Assembly: GCF_021018895.1 (NCBI RefSeq)
Contig: NC_079364.1
Location: forward strand, 16,486,385-16,550,384
Direction: 5' to 3'
Length of the DNA: 64,000 bases
Source: Seriola aureovittata
Taxonomy: Eukaryota > Chordata > Actinopteri > Carangiformes > Carangidae
The notes under the pieces are model-generated. The model searched no databases. It was not told the origin of the DNA and saw only the letters and a program-made list of their open reading frames with translations. Shown here in pieces: positions 49,309-64,000 of this stretch. The position numbers and the translations under genes are program-made. Every line of letters starts with the position of its first letter. Position 1 is the stretch's first letter.

Positions 49309-64000
<14,692 letters not shown>

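Overview
The window is vertebrate nuclear DNA, almost certainly from a ray-finned (teleost) fish. Genes are split into many short exons with GT-AG (and two GC-AG) introns. The introns are AT-rich and packed with (CA)n/(TC)n microsatellites and teleost-type dispersed repeats. Three genes can be read exon by exon: MARVELD3 (+ strand, 3' part only), PHLPP2 (- strand, complete coding region) and AP1G1 (- strand, complete coding region). The neighbour order MARVELD3-PHLPP2-AP1G1 is the one I know from human 16q22, so this is conserved vertebrate synteny and not an accessory region. I assign no species.

Layout. 1-1654 carries the last three coding exons visible here of MARVELD3, a four-pass tight-junction MARVEL protein; its 3'UTR ends near 1.94 kb. 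PHLPP2 lies tail-to-tail with it: 19 coding exons from 42196 down to 7618 (4320 nt including stop, 1439 codons) encode an RA-like region, a PH domain, a long leucine-rich repeat array, a PP2C-type phosphatase domain and a C-terminal DTAL PDZ ligand. Its CpG-rich first exon is at about 42.0-42.4 kb. Upstream and in the same orientation is AP1G1: 22 coding exons from 60054 down to 49309 (2469 nt including stop, 822 residues) encode gamma-1 adaptin, with a predicted 3'UTR of about 4.6 kb. Its non-coding first exon was not found and probably lies beyond 64000. In both complete genes the exon lengths and phases add up exactly, which is the main internal check on the models.

RNA gene. The AP1G1 intron between coding exons 11 and 12 holds a C/D-box snoRNA (53543-53620, - strand). 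It has an 8-bp terminal stem, C, D', C' and D boxes, and a 13-bp guide that places U14 of 5.8S rRNA at the methylation position. This identifies it as SNORD71.

Repeats. PHLPP2 introns hold an L1-type LINE 3' fragment (about 11.4-11.95 kb), a tRNA-like SINE candidate (16.4 kb), an 850-bp element with a perfect 14-bp terminal inverted repeat and an internal 208-bp duplication (17.9-18.8 kb), a second LINE 3' end (36.5-36.85 kb) and several microsatellites. Four diverged copies of one dispersed element family lie at 0.7, 30.2, 40.3 and 43.3 kb.

The genes do not form a functional operon: the three products act respectively at tight junctions, in AKT/PKC dephosphorylation, and in trans-Golgi/endosome clathrin sorting. 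I found no undescribed biological system. The observations most worth following are the snoRNA, the splice-site features (two GC-AG introns, a NAGNAG acceptor, a TG-repeat acceptor on an in-frame exon) and a PHLPP2 N-terminal extension.
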